NCBI GenBank assembly: GCA_037446725.1
Contig: JBBIIC010000005.1
Location: forward strand, 1 to 64,000
From: JBBIIC01 sp037446725
Lineage (GTDB): Bacteria; Actinomycetota; Coriobacteriia; Anaerosomatales; SLCP01
Direction: 5' to 3'
Length of the DNA: 64,000 bases
A program made the translations under genes and the position numbers. Below are positions 24,063 through 32,650 of the stretch, one piece after another. Below the pieces are notes generated by a model. That model did not search any database. It worked only from the letters and a program-made list of their open reading frames with translations, and was not told where the DNA came from. How positions within the stretch are numbered: the stretch's first letter is position 1; each line of letters opens with the position of its first letter.

Positions 24063-24827
24063 TCAGGAGTTCTGCCGGTAGATGAGCATGAGTCCTTCGA
24101 GCGTGAGATCCGGCTCGACCGCGGTCACCGTCTCGCAGAGCGGAGCCATGCTTTCGGCAAGGCCACCGGTCGCCACGACCGGCGTCGCGGTGCCGAGTTC
24201 GTCCCACACGCGCCGGACGAGACCGTCGACCATCGCCGCCTCCCCGAGTAGCAACCCGGCTTGCACGCTCGCCCGCGTGTTGGTGCCGATGACGCGCTGA
24301 GGGGCCTCGAGGTCGACCTTCGACAGCCGCGCGGCCTTGGCGAAGAGCGCCTCGGCGCTCGTCTCCACGCCCGGCGCGATCGCTCCGCCGACATAGGCGC
24401 CGTCAGCGTCGATGACATCGATGGTGGTGGCAGTGCCGAAGTCCACCACGACGACCGGGCCCCCGTGCGTCGCATGGGCGGCGACCGCGTTGACGATCCG
24501 GTCCGCGCCGACCTCGTGAGGGTTGTCGTAGCGGATCGCGATCCCGGTCTTCAGGCCGGGCCCGACCACCATCGGCGCGCCGCCGCACGCGCGCTCGGTG
24601 ATCTCTTCGTACGCGGCGGTCAGCCGCGGGACGACCGAGCACAGCACGACGGTCTCGATGTCGCCCCAGGTGTGGCCGTCGGCCGCGAGCAGGCCGGCGA
24701 CCTTGACTCGCAGCTCATCGGCGGTGAGATCGGGGTTGCTCGAGACCCGCCAGTGGCTTCCGAGCCCCGCCTCGTCGAACAGGCCGAGCACGGTATGGGT
24801 GTTGCCGACGTCGACGGCGAGGATCAC
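24063..24827 (-). CDS. coaX: Type III pantothenate kinase CoaX
   Basis: Phosphorylates pantothenate in the first step of coenzyme A synthesis. ASKHA-fold motifs: DVGNTHTVLG (phosphate 1), GPGLKTGIAIRYDNPHEVGADR, DFGTATTIDVI (phosphate 2) and GGAIAPGVE. 254 aa from GTG 24827, the usual length; in-frame GTG 24836 would add three residues. It is divergent from the two-component genes. PanB and PanC, which supply its substrate, are encoded at 36981-38779. Confidence 0.93.
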   Translation of the reverse strand: MILAVDVGNTHTVLGLFDEAGLGSHWRVSSNPDLTADELRVKVAGLLAADGHTWGDIETVVLCSVVPRLTAAYEEITERACGGAPMVVGPGLKTGIAIRYDNPHEVGADRIVNAVAAHATHGGPVVVVDFGTATTIDVIDADGAYVGGAIAPGVETSAEALFAKAARLSKVDLEAPQRVIGTNTRASVQAGLLLGEAAMVDGLVRRVWDELGTATPVVATGGLAESMAPLCETVTAVEPDLTLEGLMLIYRQNS

Positions 24828-24861
24828 CGTGCCCACCCCTTCCTGGAGCCACCCGGCCCAT

Positions 24862-24911
24862 GTGACGAAACGGTGACGCGCGCGAGGCCCGCGCGGGCTC
24901 AATGGTATCAT
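24862..24911 (+). promoter_or_regulatory. Direct repeat and -10 upstream of the response regulator
   Basis: GTGACG occurs at 24862-24867 and again at 24873-24878, 11 bases apart, the spacing at which OmpR/PhoB-family dimers bind on one face of DNA. A -10-like TATCAT follows at 24906-24911 without a clear -35, as expected of an activated promoter. It may be autoregulated by the response regulator. Confidence 0.3.
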
Positions 24912-24946
24912 CGGCGCAGGTAACCCGCGACACCGGGAGGCGCCGC

Positions 24947-25654
24947 ATGACCACCGGAGCAGCGCGGATCCTCGTCGTCGACGACGAGGACTCGATCCTC
25001 CAGTTCGTCTCGTACAACCTCAAGAAGGAAGGGTACGAGGTCGAGACCGCACACACCGGCGACGAAGCGCTCGAGCTCGCCGCGGCTCGCTCCTACGACC
25101 TCGTCATCCTCGACATCATGCTGCCCGGCTCGGACGGCTACGAGGTGTGCCGCAAGCTTCGGGCCGGAAGCGACGTGCCGGTGCTCTTCCTGTCCGCGCG
25201 CGACACCGAACTCGACAAGGTCGTCGGTCTCGAGCTGGGCGGAGACGACTACCTCGCCAAACCGTTCGGCATCCGGGAGCTGCAGGCGCGCGTCAAGGCG
25301 CTGCTGCGCCGCTCGGCGGCGAGGGCCTCCGCGCACCCGGACCAGCTTCCCGGCGAGCGATTCGAGGCCGCCGGCATCCTGCTCGACGAGACCGCGCATG
25401 AAGCACGCTTCGGAGGGACCCCCATCGATCTCACCCCGCGCGAGTTCGAGCTGCTTGCAACGCTCATGCGCTACGCGGGCAACGTGCTCAGCCGCGAACA
25501 GCTCCTGCGGCAGGCATGGGGCTGGGAGCACCTCGTCGAGACCAAGACCGTGGACACCCACATCAAACGGCTGCGCGACAAGCTCACCGCCGCCGGCGTC
25601 GACCCGTCGGTCGTCGAGACGGTCCGCGGGTACGGCTACCGCATCCAGGCGTGA
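24947..25654 (+). CDS. OmpR/PhoB-family response regulator
   Basis: Two-domain regulator of 235 aa. Receiver (residues 8-120): acidic pair in ILVVDDEDS, phospho-acceptor Asp in LVILDIMLPGSDG, Thr/Ser in LFLSARD and Lys in LAKPFG. The C-terminal winged helix (residues about 135-233) has ELLATLMRYAGNVLSREQLL and DTHIKRLRDKL. ATG 24947 with GGGAGG 6 bases upstream. It is followed 7 bases later by its kinase. PhoB-like by overall form; the stimulus cannot be read from the sequence. Confidence 0.93.
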   Translation: MTTGAARILVVDDEDSILQFVSYNLKKEGYEVETAHTGDEALELAAARSYDLVILDIMLPGSDGYEVCRKLRAGSDVPVLFLSARDTELDKVVGLELGGDDYLAKPFGIRELQARVKALLRRSAARASAHPDQLPGERFEAAGILLDETAHEARFGGTPIDLTPREFELLATLMRYAGNVLSREQLLRQAWGWEHLVETKTVDTHIKRLRDKLTAAGVDPSVVETVRGYGYRIQA

Positions 25655-25661
25655 GCCCGCG

Positions 25662-27080
25662 ATGCACCTCGGCCTGTCGATCCGTGCGCGTCTGTTCGCC
25701 TCGCTGCTGGCGGTCGCGCTCATCTCGGCCGCCGGACTGTCCTGGTACTTCCTCAACCAGATGGAGTCTCTCGGACTGCACACGCTCGAGGAGCGGCTCG
25801 GCGGTGAGGCGCTCGTAGCCTCGGCCTTCGTCGCCGAGCGTGGTATCGGGAACGCCGACGAGCTCCAGTCGGCACTCGAGAGCGCCGACCCCCCGCTGCC
25901 CTCGCGCGTACGCGTGCTCGACGGAGCGGGAGTGGCGGTGGCCGACTCGGCCGGTGAGGCGGGCCTCGGCGTGGACTACAGCGAGCGGGCCGAGGTGGCA
26001 GAGGCGCTTGCCGGGCGCTACGGGGCCTTCACCCGAACAGGAGAGGACGGCGCGTTCGCGATGTTCATCGCCTACCCGATCCGCTCGGGCGGGCAGATCA
26101 TCGGCGTGTCGTACACCTCGGCGCCGACGCTCTCGGTGACCCTGCTGCTGCGCGAGTACCAGCAGCAACTCGCACTCACGCTCGGGGTCTTCGCGCTGGC
26201 CACACTCGTTCTCGCCGAGCTGCTCTCGCGCTGGCTCACGCGTCCGCTGCGCTACCTCGAGTCTGGCACGGCCGCGTTCGCCGCGGGCGACTTCGGCGTT
26301 CGCGTCGAGCCGGTCGGCGCGAGGGAGACCCGCGCGGTCGCAGAGGCCTTCAACAGCATGGCAGACCGTGTTGAGCACATGGTCGCCGAGCTCAAGAACG
26401 AGGAGCGCCGCAAGTCGCGGTTCGTCTCGGACGTGAGCCACGAACTCCGCACGCCGCTCACTGCCATCCGCGGCGCCGCCGAGACCCTGCTCGACGGCGA
26501 GGTCCCGCCCGAGGACGCCGAGCGGTTCCTGTCGACGATCGTGAGGGAGTCGGACCGGCTCGCCCGCCTGGCCAACGACCTGCTCGCGCTCCAGCGCATC
26601 GAGGGCGCGACCGGAGAGCTGCCGCTGCGCAGACTCGACCTTGTCGACATCGCCCGCCGGGCCATCGCCGGGCTCGAGCCGCTGCTCGACGAGCGCGGTG
26701 CGAGGGTCGAGGTCTCCGGTGAGGCACCGGCGGTGCTCGGCGATCCGGACCGGATGCAACAAGTCGTCGCGAACCTCATCGACAACGCGACGCGTGTGGC
26801 CGAGCGCACGACGGTCCGTGTGGAGATCTCCTCCGAGCCCGGCCGTGTCACGCTCTCGGTCCTCGATGAGGGCCCCGGCATCCCCGAGGCCGATCTCGAC
26901 CGGCTCTTCGACCGCTTCTACCGGACCCAGGCGAGTCGCGACCGCTCGACCGGTGGTTCGGGGCTCGGACTGGCGATCGTCAAGGCCATCGTGACCGCCC
27001 ACGCCGGCGAGATCGAGGCCGCGAACCGTCCCGAAGGCGGGGCGCGCTTCACGATGCGCCTTCCGACGCTCAGGGAGTAG
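25662..27080 (+). CDS. Membrane sensor histidine kinase (PhoR/ResE-like architecture)
   Basis: 472 aa. Two transmembrane segments (about residues 11-30 and 165-188) flank an extracytoplasmic sensor with PhoR/CHASE-like segments (SRVRVLDGAGVAVADS, YGAFTRTGEDG). HAMP follows (SRWLTRPLRYLESGTAAFA), then HisKA with phospho-acceptor His in VSHELRTPLTAI, and ATPase boxes N (NLIDNATRVAE), G1 (DEGPGIPE), F (LFDRFYR) and G2 (GGSGLGLAIV). ATG 25662, 7 bases after the response regulator. The plus-strand pair converges on the YhaN gene 37 bases beyond its stop. Confidence 0.93.
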   Translation: MHLGLSIRARLFASLLAVALISAAGLSWYFLNQMESLGLHTLEERLGGEALVASAFVAERGIGNADELQSALESADPPLPSRVRVLDGAGVAVADSAGEAGLGVDYSERAEVAEALAGRYGAFTRTGEDGAFAMFIAYPIRSGGQIIGVSYTSAPTLSVTLLLREYQQQLALTLGVFALATLVLAELLSRWLTRPLRYLESGTAAFAAGDFGVRVEPVGARETRAVAEAFNSMADRVEHMVAELKNEERRKSRFVSDVSHELRTPLTAIRGAAETLLDGEVPPEDAERFLSTIVRESDRLARLANDLLALQRIEGATGELPLRRLDLVDIARRAIAGLEPLLDERGARVEVSGEAPAVLGDPDRMQQVVANLIDNATRVAERTTVRVEISSEPGRVTLSVLDEGPGIPEADLDRLFDRFYRTQASRDRSTGGSGLGLAIVKAIVTAHAGEIEAANRPEGGARFTMRLPTLRE

Positions 27081-27117
27081 CGAGCGGCGACACCGGGGCC
27101 CGCCGGACCTCGCTTCC

Positions 27118-29646
27118 TCAGCAGCGGTCGAGCGAGAGCGAGGCCAGACCGGGCTCCGCCCCGCCGAGCAGCTCGGCGGTCTCGGGATGGCACGTGAACA
27201 CGACCACCTGGCGCGTGCGTGCGAGCTCGGCGACCGCCTCGGCGGCTCCAGCCTTGCGCTGCGGATCGAAGGTGGCGAACACGTCGTCCATCAGCACCGG
27301 CAGCGCGGCCCCCGTCTCCCCGAGCTGCCCGATCAGCGCGAGGCGCAAGGCGAGATAGAGCTGCCCGGCGGTCCCGTCCGAGAGAATGCCGGTCTCCTTC
27401 GCGCGCGCCGACGCGTCGAAGACCTCGATCGCCGAGTCACCGATGGGCACGGTGAGTCGCCCGTAGCGTCCCCCGGTGATGGTCGAGAAGAGGCGTTCGG
27501 CCTCGCGCACGACCTCGGGCTGGCGTTCCTTCTCGTAGCGCTCCTGCGCGCGCTGCAGGAGGCGGCTCGCCAGGGCGAGTGCCGCGTAGCGTTCGGTGTG
27601 CTGGGCGATGCGCTCGCTCGCGCTCGCCAGCTCGAGCCGCAGCGTGCCCATCGTCCCCTCTCGTTCGCGCTCGCCGATGCGCGTCTGGAGGCTCGCATGC
27701 TCGCTCTTCAGCGCGCCCCAGCGCTCGCGGGCCTCCGCCTCGGCCAGGCCGGCCTGCTCGACGGCCGCCGAGAGCTCCGCGAGTCCTCCCTCGACGCCAA
27801 GCCGCTCGATGATCTCCTGTGCGCGTGACGTCGCATGGGCCTGTCGCGTCTCGGCATCGGTAACAGCGGCCGCGGCCGCTTCGGCGTCCGCCCGTGCCTG
27901 CGCGGCCTCCTGCGCCGCCGAGCGGGCGGTGTCGAGCCTCCCCTTCATCCGCTCGACCGCCGTCTGCGCCTCGCGGACGTCGGCAGGCGAGGCCATCTCC
28001 AGCGACGCCGCGCATAAGCCGACGCGCTCGACGAACGCGGAGATCGCCACGCGCTCCCGCTCCAGCCGCTCTGCGGCGTGGGCGCACTCTGCTTCCAGGC
28101 GGCGCGCCTCGGAGAGGAGCTCCAGCACGCGAACCACAGCCGCAGGCTCCGAGAAACCCCCCAGCCCACGCTCCTCGAGCCAGGCCCGCCACTCGGCGCG
28201 CGCAGCCTGCGAATGCTCCGCCGCACGCGTGGCGGAGAGCGCTGCCTTCTCGGCGCTCGCGGCGAGGTCGGCGGCCCGATCGGCGAGCCGTTGCGTGTCG
28301 GGACCCGTTCTAATGGCGCCGCCCCTGCGCGCTTGGGTCGCGGCGAAGCCCGCGAGCAGCACGCCCGCGAGCGCCGCAAGCCACTGGCCGAAGTACAGGC
28401 CGGCCGCGGCAAGCACGATGCCGGCCGCGAGCGCCGCCCACGCCACCGAGCCCCCTCGCCCTCCCGCGGCTGGAGCCGGCGTGGAGATCTCGCGCGCCGC
28501 TTCATCGGCGGCGACCTTCGCGCTCTCGGCCTGCTCGTCGCGCTTCTCCGCCGCGTCTTTCGCCCGCTGCGCCGTGCTCAAGAGCTCGTCCCGCCAGCGC
28601 TCGACGCCGGCCCGGGTCTCAGGCGACAGGTCGATCGCCGCCGCTGCCTGCGCTTCGACGCCCGCCTCGGCAAGGCGGGCCTCACGCTCGGCTCGCAGGG
28701 CGGCGATGCGCTCCTCGAGCTCCCGCGCCGTCTCCGTTCGCTGGCGGATGGCGGAGAGCTCCTCGGCCAGCCCCGAGATGTCCGCGGCCGCAGCGAGTGC
28801 CGCGTCGTCCACCACAGCCCGCTCGACTGCGGCCTGCGCATCCCGGACAACCCGCCTCAACGTCAGCAGCTCGCTCTCCGCGGCCCCTACGGTTTCCTGC
28901 AGCTCGGAGAGCGTCCTGTGTTCCTCGATGAGCATCCGGTGGTGCGTCGAAGCTTCTTCGAGAGCCTCGTTCGCGGCATCGAGCTCGGTGGCGAGCGCCA
29001 CGAGGCGCGCGCGGTCGGCGGCCACTTCCTCGCCGGCGTGCTCGAGCTCGGAGATCCTCCTGCGAAGATCGCGGGCGTCGGCGGCGAGCGAATTGATGAG
29101 CGGCCTGGTGCCGCGTGGCTTGTAGAGAGCATCGGCCTCGGCGTCGATGATGGCCCGGACCTCCTGCGGGCTGACCGTGAGCCCGGCGACCACGGCGTAG
29201 AGCCGGGCGATGATGTCGTCGTCCGTGCCCCTGAGCCGCTCGATAGCATCCATCTCGGCAAGGCCGAACCCGAAGACGACCTTGAACGCCTGCTTGCTCA
29301 CGCCGCTCGTGAGCTCGTCGATCAGCCCCGGCCGTTGTGGGCCTCTGAGCGCGCGAACACTCGACGGCCCGCCTTTGGGACCCGACACCCGCTCGATGAC
29401 CCACTCACCCTCTGCGGACTCGAAGACCAGGCGTCCCTCGCGGGGGCCCGCCGGGCTGAGATAAGGTCGGTCGGCGGCGCTCTTCTTGGTCGGGAAACCG
29501 TAGAGCAGGTAGCGAACGAGCGCGGTGAAGCTGCTCTTTCCCGCCTCGTTGGGGCCGAGCACGACGGTAAGGCCGTCACCGAGGGGACCGAGGCTCGCAT
29601 CGGTGAGGTTGCCGAAGCGGCCTGCTTCGATCCTGCGCAACCTCAT
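27118..29646 (-). CDS. YhaN-like AAA/SMC-type ATPase
   Basis: 842-aa SbcC/RecN-type ATPase. N-terminal Walker A GPNEAGKSSFTALVRYLLYG with YhaN-style FGNLTDASLGPLGDG; long Ala/Glu/Arg-rich coiled coils from about residue 170 to 390 and 430 to 690; a hydrophobic hairpin (GSVAWAALAAGIVLAAAGLY and LAALAGVLLAGFAATQ, about residues 398-440) as in Bacillus YhaN; C-terminal signature LSDGTAGQLYLALRLALIG and Walker B ALPVLMDDVFATFD. It starts on the ATGA overlap with the nuclease gene, the arrangement of SbcDC and YhaON. Likely works in DNA double-strand end processing, perhaps at the membrane. Confidence 0.85.
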   Translation of the reverse strand: MRLRRIEAGRFGNLTDASLGPLGDGLTVVLGPNEAGKSSFTALVRYLLYGFPTKKSAADRPYLSPAGPREGRLVFESAEGEWVIERVSGPKGGPSSVRALRGPQRPGLIDELTSGVSKQAFKVVFGFGLAEMDAIERLRGTDDDIIARLYAVVAGLTVSPQEVRAIIDAEADALYKPRGTRPLINSLAADARDLRRRISELEHAGEEVAADRARLVALATELDAANEALEEASTHHRMLIEEHRTLSELQETVGAAESELLTLRRVVRDAQAAVERAVVDDAALAAAADISGLAEELSAIRQRTETARELEERIAALRAEREARLAEAGVEAQAAAAIDLSPETRAGVERWRDELLSTAQRAKDAAEKRDEQAESAKVAADEAAREISTPAPAAGGRGGSVAWAALAAGIVLAAAGLYFGQWLAALAGVLLAGFAATQARRGGAIRTGPDTQRLADRAADLAASAEKAALSATRAAEHSQAARAEWRAWLEERGLGGFSEPAAVVRVLELLSEARRLEAECAHAAERLERERVAISAFVERVGLCAASLEMASPADVREAQTAVERMKGRLDTARSAAQEAAQARADAEAAAAAVTDAETRQAHATSRAQEIIERLGVEGGLAELSAAVEQAGLAEAEARERWGALKSEHASLQTRIGEREREGTMGTLRLELASASERIAQHTERYAALALASRLLQRAQERYEKERQPEVVREAERLFSTITGGRYGRLTVPIGDSAIEVFDASARAKETGILSDGTAGQLYLALRLALIGQLGETGAALPVLMDDVFATFDPQRKAGAAEAVAELARTRQVVVFTCHPETAELLGGAEPGLASLSLDRC

Positions 29647-30896
29647 GACCGCTCCCCCTCTTCGGCAAGGAGCAGGTCGAGGCAGAGATCGCGCGCGCGG
29701 CGAACGGTCTCGGCCGGGTCGAGCTCGAGACCGACATCGCGCACGGACGCACGGACAGGGTCGAGCACCTCGTCGAGGAGCGCCGCCGCCTCGTCAGGCG
29801 GCATCTCGTCCGCTATGCGCATGAGGTCCGCAGCGAAGTCGACGCCCTGGCGCACCCGCTCGAGATCGAGCGGCGCACGTGTCAGATCGCGAACACGGTC
29901 GAGCCACACCCACGGCACGCCGGCCAGCTGCTCGGCGCGGACCTCGGCGACAAGTTCATCGAAGTCCACGCCCCTCACAAGGAGAGGATGTGCCTCACTG
30001 CGCCCCGTGAGGTCGATCCTGAGCAGGACCGGACGCCCCCCGGATTCGCCGCGCGCGGCGTCGCACTCCCTGTGCAGGGACGCGAGCACGTCGTCGAGGT
30101 TCGTCGCGCCGCCGAGGTCGACCGTGCGTCGCTCCCAGGCGATGACGCCCGTCTCGACGAACTCGGTCGAGACGCCGGTCGCACCCACTGTGACCACGAC
30201 GCAGCCGTGCTCTCCGGCCTCATTGGGGTCGAGCCCCTGCGGGCTGCCCGGGTAGACGACGAGCGGCTCTTCAAGCAGCGTCTGGTGCTGGTGGATGTGA
30301 CCGAGTGCCCAGTAGTCCATGCCTGCCGCACGCAGGTCGTCGACGGTACACGGTGCATAGGGCTCGTACTGCTGGTTTCCGCCGACGTTTGCGTGCAGCA
30401 CGCCGACGGCGAAAGGGTCGCCGGGCTGCTTGCGAAAGCCGAGTGCGAGATTGGACGTCTCGCGTGCGCGCGCGAAACTGCGCCCGTATAACACGACCTG
30501 CGGATCGTCGTCGGACGGCACCGCGATGCGCTCCACCTCGCTCCCGGAGAAGACATGCACGGTCTCGGGCATCTCGAGGGCCGCGCCGCGCGCGCCGACA
30601 GGATCGTGGTTCCCGCCTGCAAGGAAGACGCGGATGTCCGCCTCCGCGAGACGCCCGGCCGCGGAACGGAACCTGCTCTGCGCGCGAAACGAGCGTTCCG
30701 CGGTGTTGTATGCGTCTCCCGCGACCACGAGGAATGCCGCGTCACGCTCGATGCAGACGTCCACGATGCGGTCGAACGCAGCGAACGTGGCGTCCACGCA
30801 TGCGTCACGGACGCGCGGGTCCGCGGCATCGATCCGGCGAAACGGCGCGTCGAGATGCAGGTCTGCGGCGTGCACGAACGTCAGGCGCCCGGCCAT
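29643..30896 (-). CDS. YhaO-like DNA repair exonuclease (metallophosphoesterase)
   Basis: 417-aa calcineurin-like nuclease of the SbcD/Mre11/YhaO family. Metal-binding motifs: DLHLDAPF (D-x-H), VVAGDAYN, GGNHDP, HANVGG and ALGHIHQHQ. The C-terminal region has a helical cap expected to contact YhaN. Spacing and overlap with the ATPase gene indicate a two-subunit complex. ATG 30896, GGAGGGG upstream. Loss of yhaO/yhaN homologues affects repair in Bacillus; no data here. Confidence 0.87.
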   Translation of the reverse strand: MAGRLTFVHAADLHLDAPFRRIDAADPRVRDACVDATFAAFDRIVDVCIERDAAFLVVAGDAYNTAERSFRAQSRFRSAAGRLAEADIRVFLAGGNHDPVGARGAALEMPETVHVFSGSEVERIAVPSDDDPQVVLYGRSFARARETSNLALGFRKQPGDPFAVGVLHANVGGNQQYEPYAPCTVDDLRAAGMDYWALGHIHQHQTLLEEPLVVYPGSPQGLDPNEAGEHGCVVVTVGATGVSTEFVETGVIAWERRTVDLGGATNLDDVLASLHRECDAARGESGGRPVLLRIDLTGRSEAHPLLVRGVDFDELVAEVRAEQLAGVPWVWLDRVRDLTRAPLDLERVRQGVDFAADLMRIADEMPPDEAAALLDEVLDPVRASVRDVGLELDPAETVRRARDLCLDLLLAEEGERS

Positions 30897-30912
30897 CCAG
30901 TCCCCCTCCGGT

Positions 30913-30938
30913 CTCGGTCATCACCATAGTAGACCGAG
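30913..30938 (-). promoter_or_regulatory. Promoter of the yhaO-yhaN pair with an inverted repeat around the -10
   Basis: TACTAT on the minus strand (30931-30926) is a plausible -10, 30 bases before the yhaO start codon. It is enclosed by a perfect 7-bp inverted repeat CTCGGTC / GACCGAG (30938-30932 and 30919-30913). A repressor bound there would mask the promoter. It does not match the actinobacterial LexA box (GAACN4GTTC). Confidence 0.35.
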
Positions 30939-30970
30939 GGTCTGACACGCGACACCCGCCGTGGTGACGA

Positions 30971-31552
30971 TCAGAACTCCAGGCCCGCCCGGCCGAGTGC
31001 CCGTGTGACGCCGAGCGCCGCGACGGCCTTGACCGCGTCGATGGCGATGAACGGGGCCACACCGACGGCGAACGCGGCGAGGGGCCCCATGCCGGTCACC
31101 ACCGCAAGCTGGGCCCATCCCGCCAGGTAGATCACGGCCACACCGGCGGCGAGAGCGACGGCCTCGGCGATCGTGCGCGAAACACCGAACAAACGCGACC
31201 GCCGCAGCACGGAGACGGCCGGCGCGGCCAGCAGGAAGCCCAACAGGTAGCCGCCGGTCGGACCCGCGAGCACGCCCGGGCCGCTGAGACCGCCCGAGAA
31301 GACCGGGAGGCCCGCCGCTCCGAGCAGCAGGTAGACACCCACAGCCGCGAACGCGGCCCGTGGAGTGAGGAGCAGCCCTGCAAGCAGCACGATGAAGACC
31401 TGCAACGTCACCGGCACGGTGCCGACCGGTATCGCGATCCACGCCGAGGCCGCGAGTAGGGCCGCCAGCAGCGCGGCGGTGACGGCGCGGCGGGTACGTC
31501 CCACGCCGCGGTGGGCGGCCGCAGGTCGGGCGGTGGCGGTCTCGTCGGTCAT
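30971..31552 (-). CDS. bioY: Biotin transporter substrate-binding component BioY
   Basis: 193-aa membrane protein (six helices) that binds biotin as the S-component of an ECF transporter. Typical elements: AIPVGTVPVTLQVFIVLLAGLLL, GLPVFSGGLSGPGVLAGPTGGYLLGF and FIAIDAVKAVAALGV. ATG 31552, with AAGGA 9 bases upstream; a longer frame would start within the operator. BirA operator and birA gene lie directly upstream. The general ECF ATPase and T-component genes are not in the window. Confidence 0.93.
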   Translation of the reverse strand: MTDETATARPAAAHRGVGRTRRAVTAALLAALLAASAWIAIPVGTVPVTLQVFIVLLAGLLLTPRAAFAAVGVYLLLGAAGLPVFSGGLSGPGVLAGPTGGYLLGFLLAAPAVSVLRRSRLFGVSRTIAEAVALAAGVAVIYLAGWAQLAVVTGMGPLAAFAVGVAPFIAIDAVKAVAALGVTRALGRAGLEF

Positions 31553-31582
31553 GTGGCGTGTCCTTCGCTCAGGGTGATCGAG

Positions 31583-31602
31583 GTGCCCGGGCCTTCGGGC
31601 AC
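31583..31602 (-). other. 7-bp hairpin in the bioY leader
   Basis: GTGCCCG / CGGGCAC with a six-base loop lies between the BirA box and the bioY start codon. Too short and too far from any T-run to be a confident terminator; it may only shape the leader. Confidence 0.3.
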
Positions 31603-31608
31603 ATGGTC

Positions 31609-31638
31609 TGTTAACCATATCACTCCCGAGGGTGTACA
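31609..31638 (-). promoter_or_regulatory. BirA (biotin repressor) operator upstream of bioY
   Basis: On the minus strand TGTACACC (31638-31631), a 14-base spacer, then GGTTAACA (31616-31609). The described bacterial BirA box is TTGTAAACC-N14/16-GGTTTACAA; each half here differs from it at one of eight positions. The box lies 57 bases before bioY, and the adjacent birA gene encodes a ligase with a DNA-binding domain, so biotin-dependent repression of bioY is the natural reading. Confidence 0.75.
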
Positions 31639-31646
31639 TATAGTGC

Positions 31647-31670
31647 GTTGCCCGACGACGGTCGGGCAAC
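31647..31670 (-). terminator. Hairpin after birA (probable terminator)
   Basis: Perfect 10-bp inverted repeat GTTGCCCGAC / GTCGGGCAAC with a 4-base loop, beginning 15 bases after the birA stop. The tail is only mildly T-rich (CACTATATG). It would end the pan-nad-dedA-birA transcript before the bioY promoter and BirA box. Confidence 0.55.
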
Positions 31671-31684
31671 GAGCCGGGTGGCCC

Positions 31685-32650
31685 CTACCCGCGATCTCCA
31701 GCGAGCGTGACGTCGCCCGACACCACCTCGACGACGCCGCCTGCCGCCTCCACCCGCAGCCTGCCCGAATCGTCGACACCCGCGGCCCGGCCCTCGGCCA
31801 CGACCGAGCCGCCGACCGCGTCGCGCGCGCATACGGGCATGCCGGCGAGCTCGTCACGCGCCTCGAACGCCGCCCGCACGGCCCCGAACCCCTCCTCCAC
31901 GAGCAGGCGGTAGCCCTCCGAGATGCCGTCGAGCACCGTTGCGGCCGCAGCTGCGAGGCCGGTCCCCGGCGCGACGTCCGCCAGATATGCGGCACCTTCG
32001 CTCGGGCTCGCGGGCCTGACCACGTTCAGCCCGACCCCCACCACCAGCCAGAGTGTCCGGTCGGCCTCGGCCGAGATCTCCAGCAGCACGCCGGCGATCT
32101 TGCGGCCGCCAAGCCGTACGTCGTTGGGCCACTTGACCTGGGCCTCGACCCCGAACCGGTCGAGGGCGCGGGCCACGCCCGTCGCGACCGCGAGCGGCAT
32201 CCCCGTGAGCTCCGCTGGTGCGAGCGGCGGCCTCAGCACCGCCGACACGTACACGCCACCCGTCGGTGACTCCCACGACCTGCCGAGGCGTCCCCGCCCT
32301 GCGGTCTGGCGCGAAGCGAGCACGGCCGTCCCGTGGACGGCACCCGCACGGGCGAGGGCTGCGGCATCCGCGTTGGTCGACCCGGTCTCGCCCCCGCCCT
32401 CGAGCCGCTGCCAGATCGTGCTCCGCAGCTCACGGCGCACCTCAGCGGGCAAGGGGACGTCGGGCGCGCCGGTGAGCGAGTAGCCCCGGCCTTGAACCGC
32501 CGCTATCTCGTAGCCTGCCGCGCGAAGCGCGTTCACGTGTTTACCGACAGCCACCCGCGAGATGCCGAATCGCCTCGCAAGGTCCTCGCCGGAGACAGGC
32601 CCGCCGCCCGCGTCGCGAAGCGCCTCGAGCACGTCGTCGCGCCGGCTCAC
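31685..32650 (-). CDS. birA: Bifunctional biotin-protein ligase / biotin repressor BirA
   Basis: 321 aa. Residues 1-60 are a winged helix (ARRFGISRVAVGKHVNALRAAGYEI); residues about 70-250 are the ligase (STNADAAALARAG, GRGRLGRSWESPTGGVY for biotinyl-AMP, KWPNDVRLGGRKIAGVL); the C-terminal SH3-like domain ends the protein. Biotinylates carboxylases and, as biotinyl-AMP complex, represses DNA. The box before bioY fits. GTG 32650 overlaps the dedA stop by 4 bases. Confidence 0.95.
   Translation of the reverse strand: MSRRDDVLEALRDAGGGPVSGEDLARRFGISRVAVGKHVNALRAAGYEIAAVQGRGYSLTGAPDVPLPAEVRRELRSTIWQRLEGGGETGSTNADAAALARAGAVHGTAVLASRQTAGRGRLGRSWESPTGGVYVSAVLRPPLAPAELTGMPLAVATGVARALDRFGVEAQVKWPNDVRLGGRKIAGVLLEISAEADRTLWLVVGVGLNVVRPASPSEGAAYLADVAPGTGLAAAAATVLDGISEGYRLLVEEGFGAVRAAFEARDELAGMPVCARDAVGGSVVAEGRAAGVDDSGRLRVEAAGGVVEVVSGDVTLAGDRG

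Noticed and set aside
28078..30255. 725-codon plus-strand open frame across yhaN/yhaO
   Set aside because: Shadow frame; the minus-strand genes carry Walker and metallophosphoesterase motifs.
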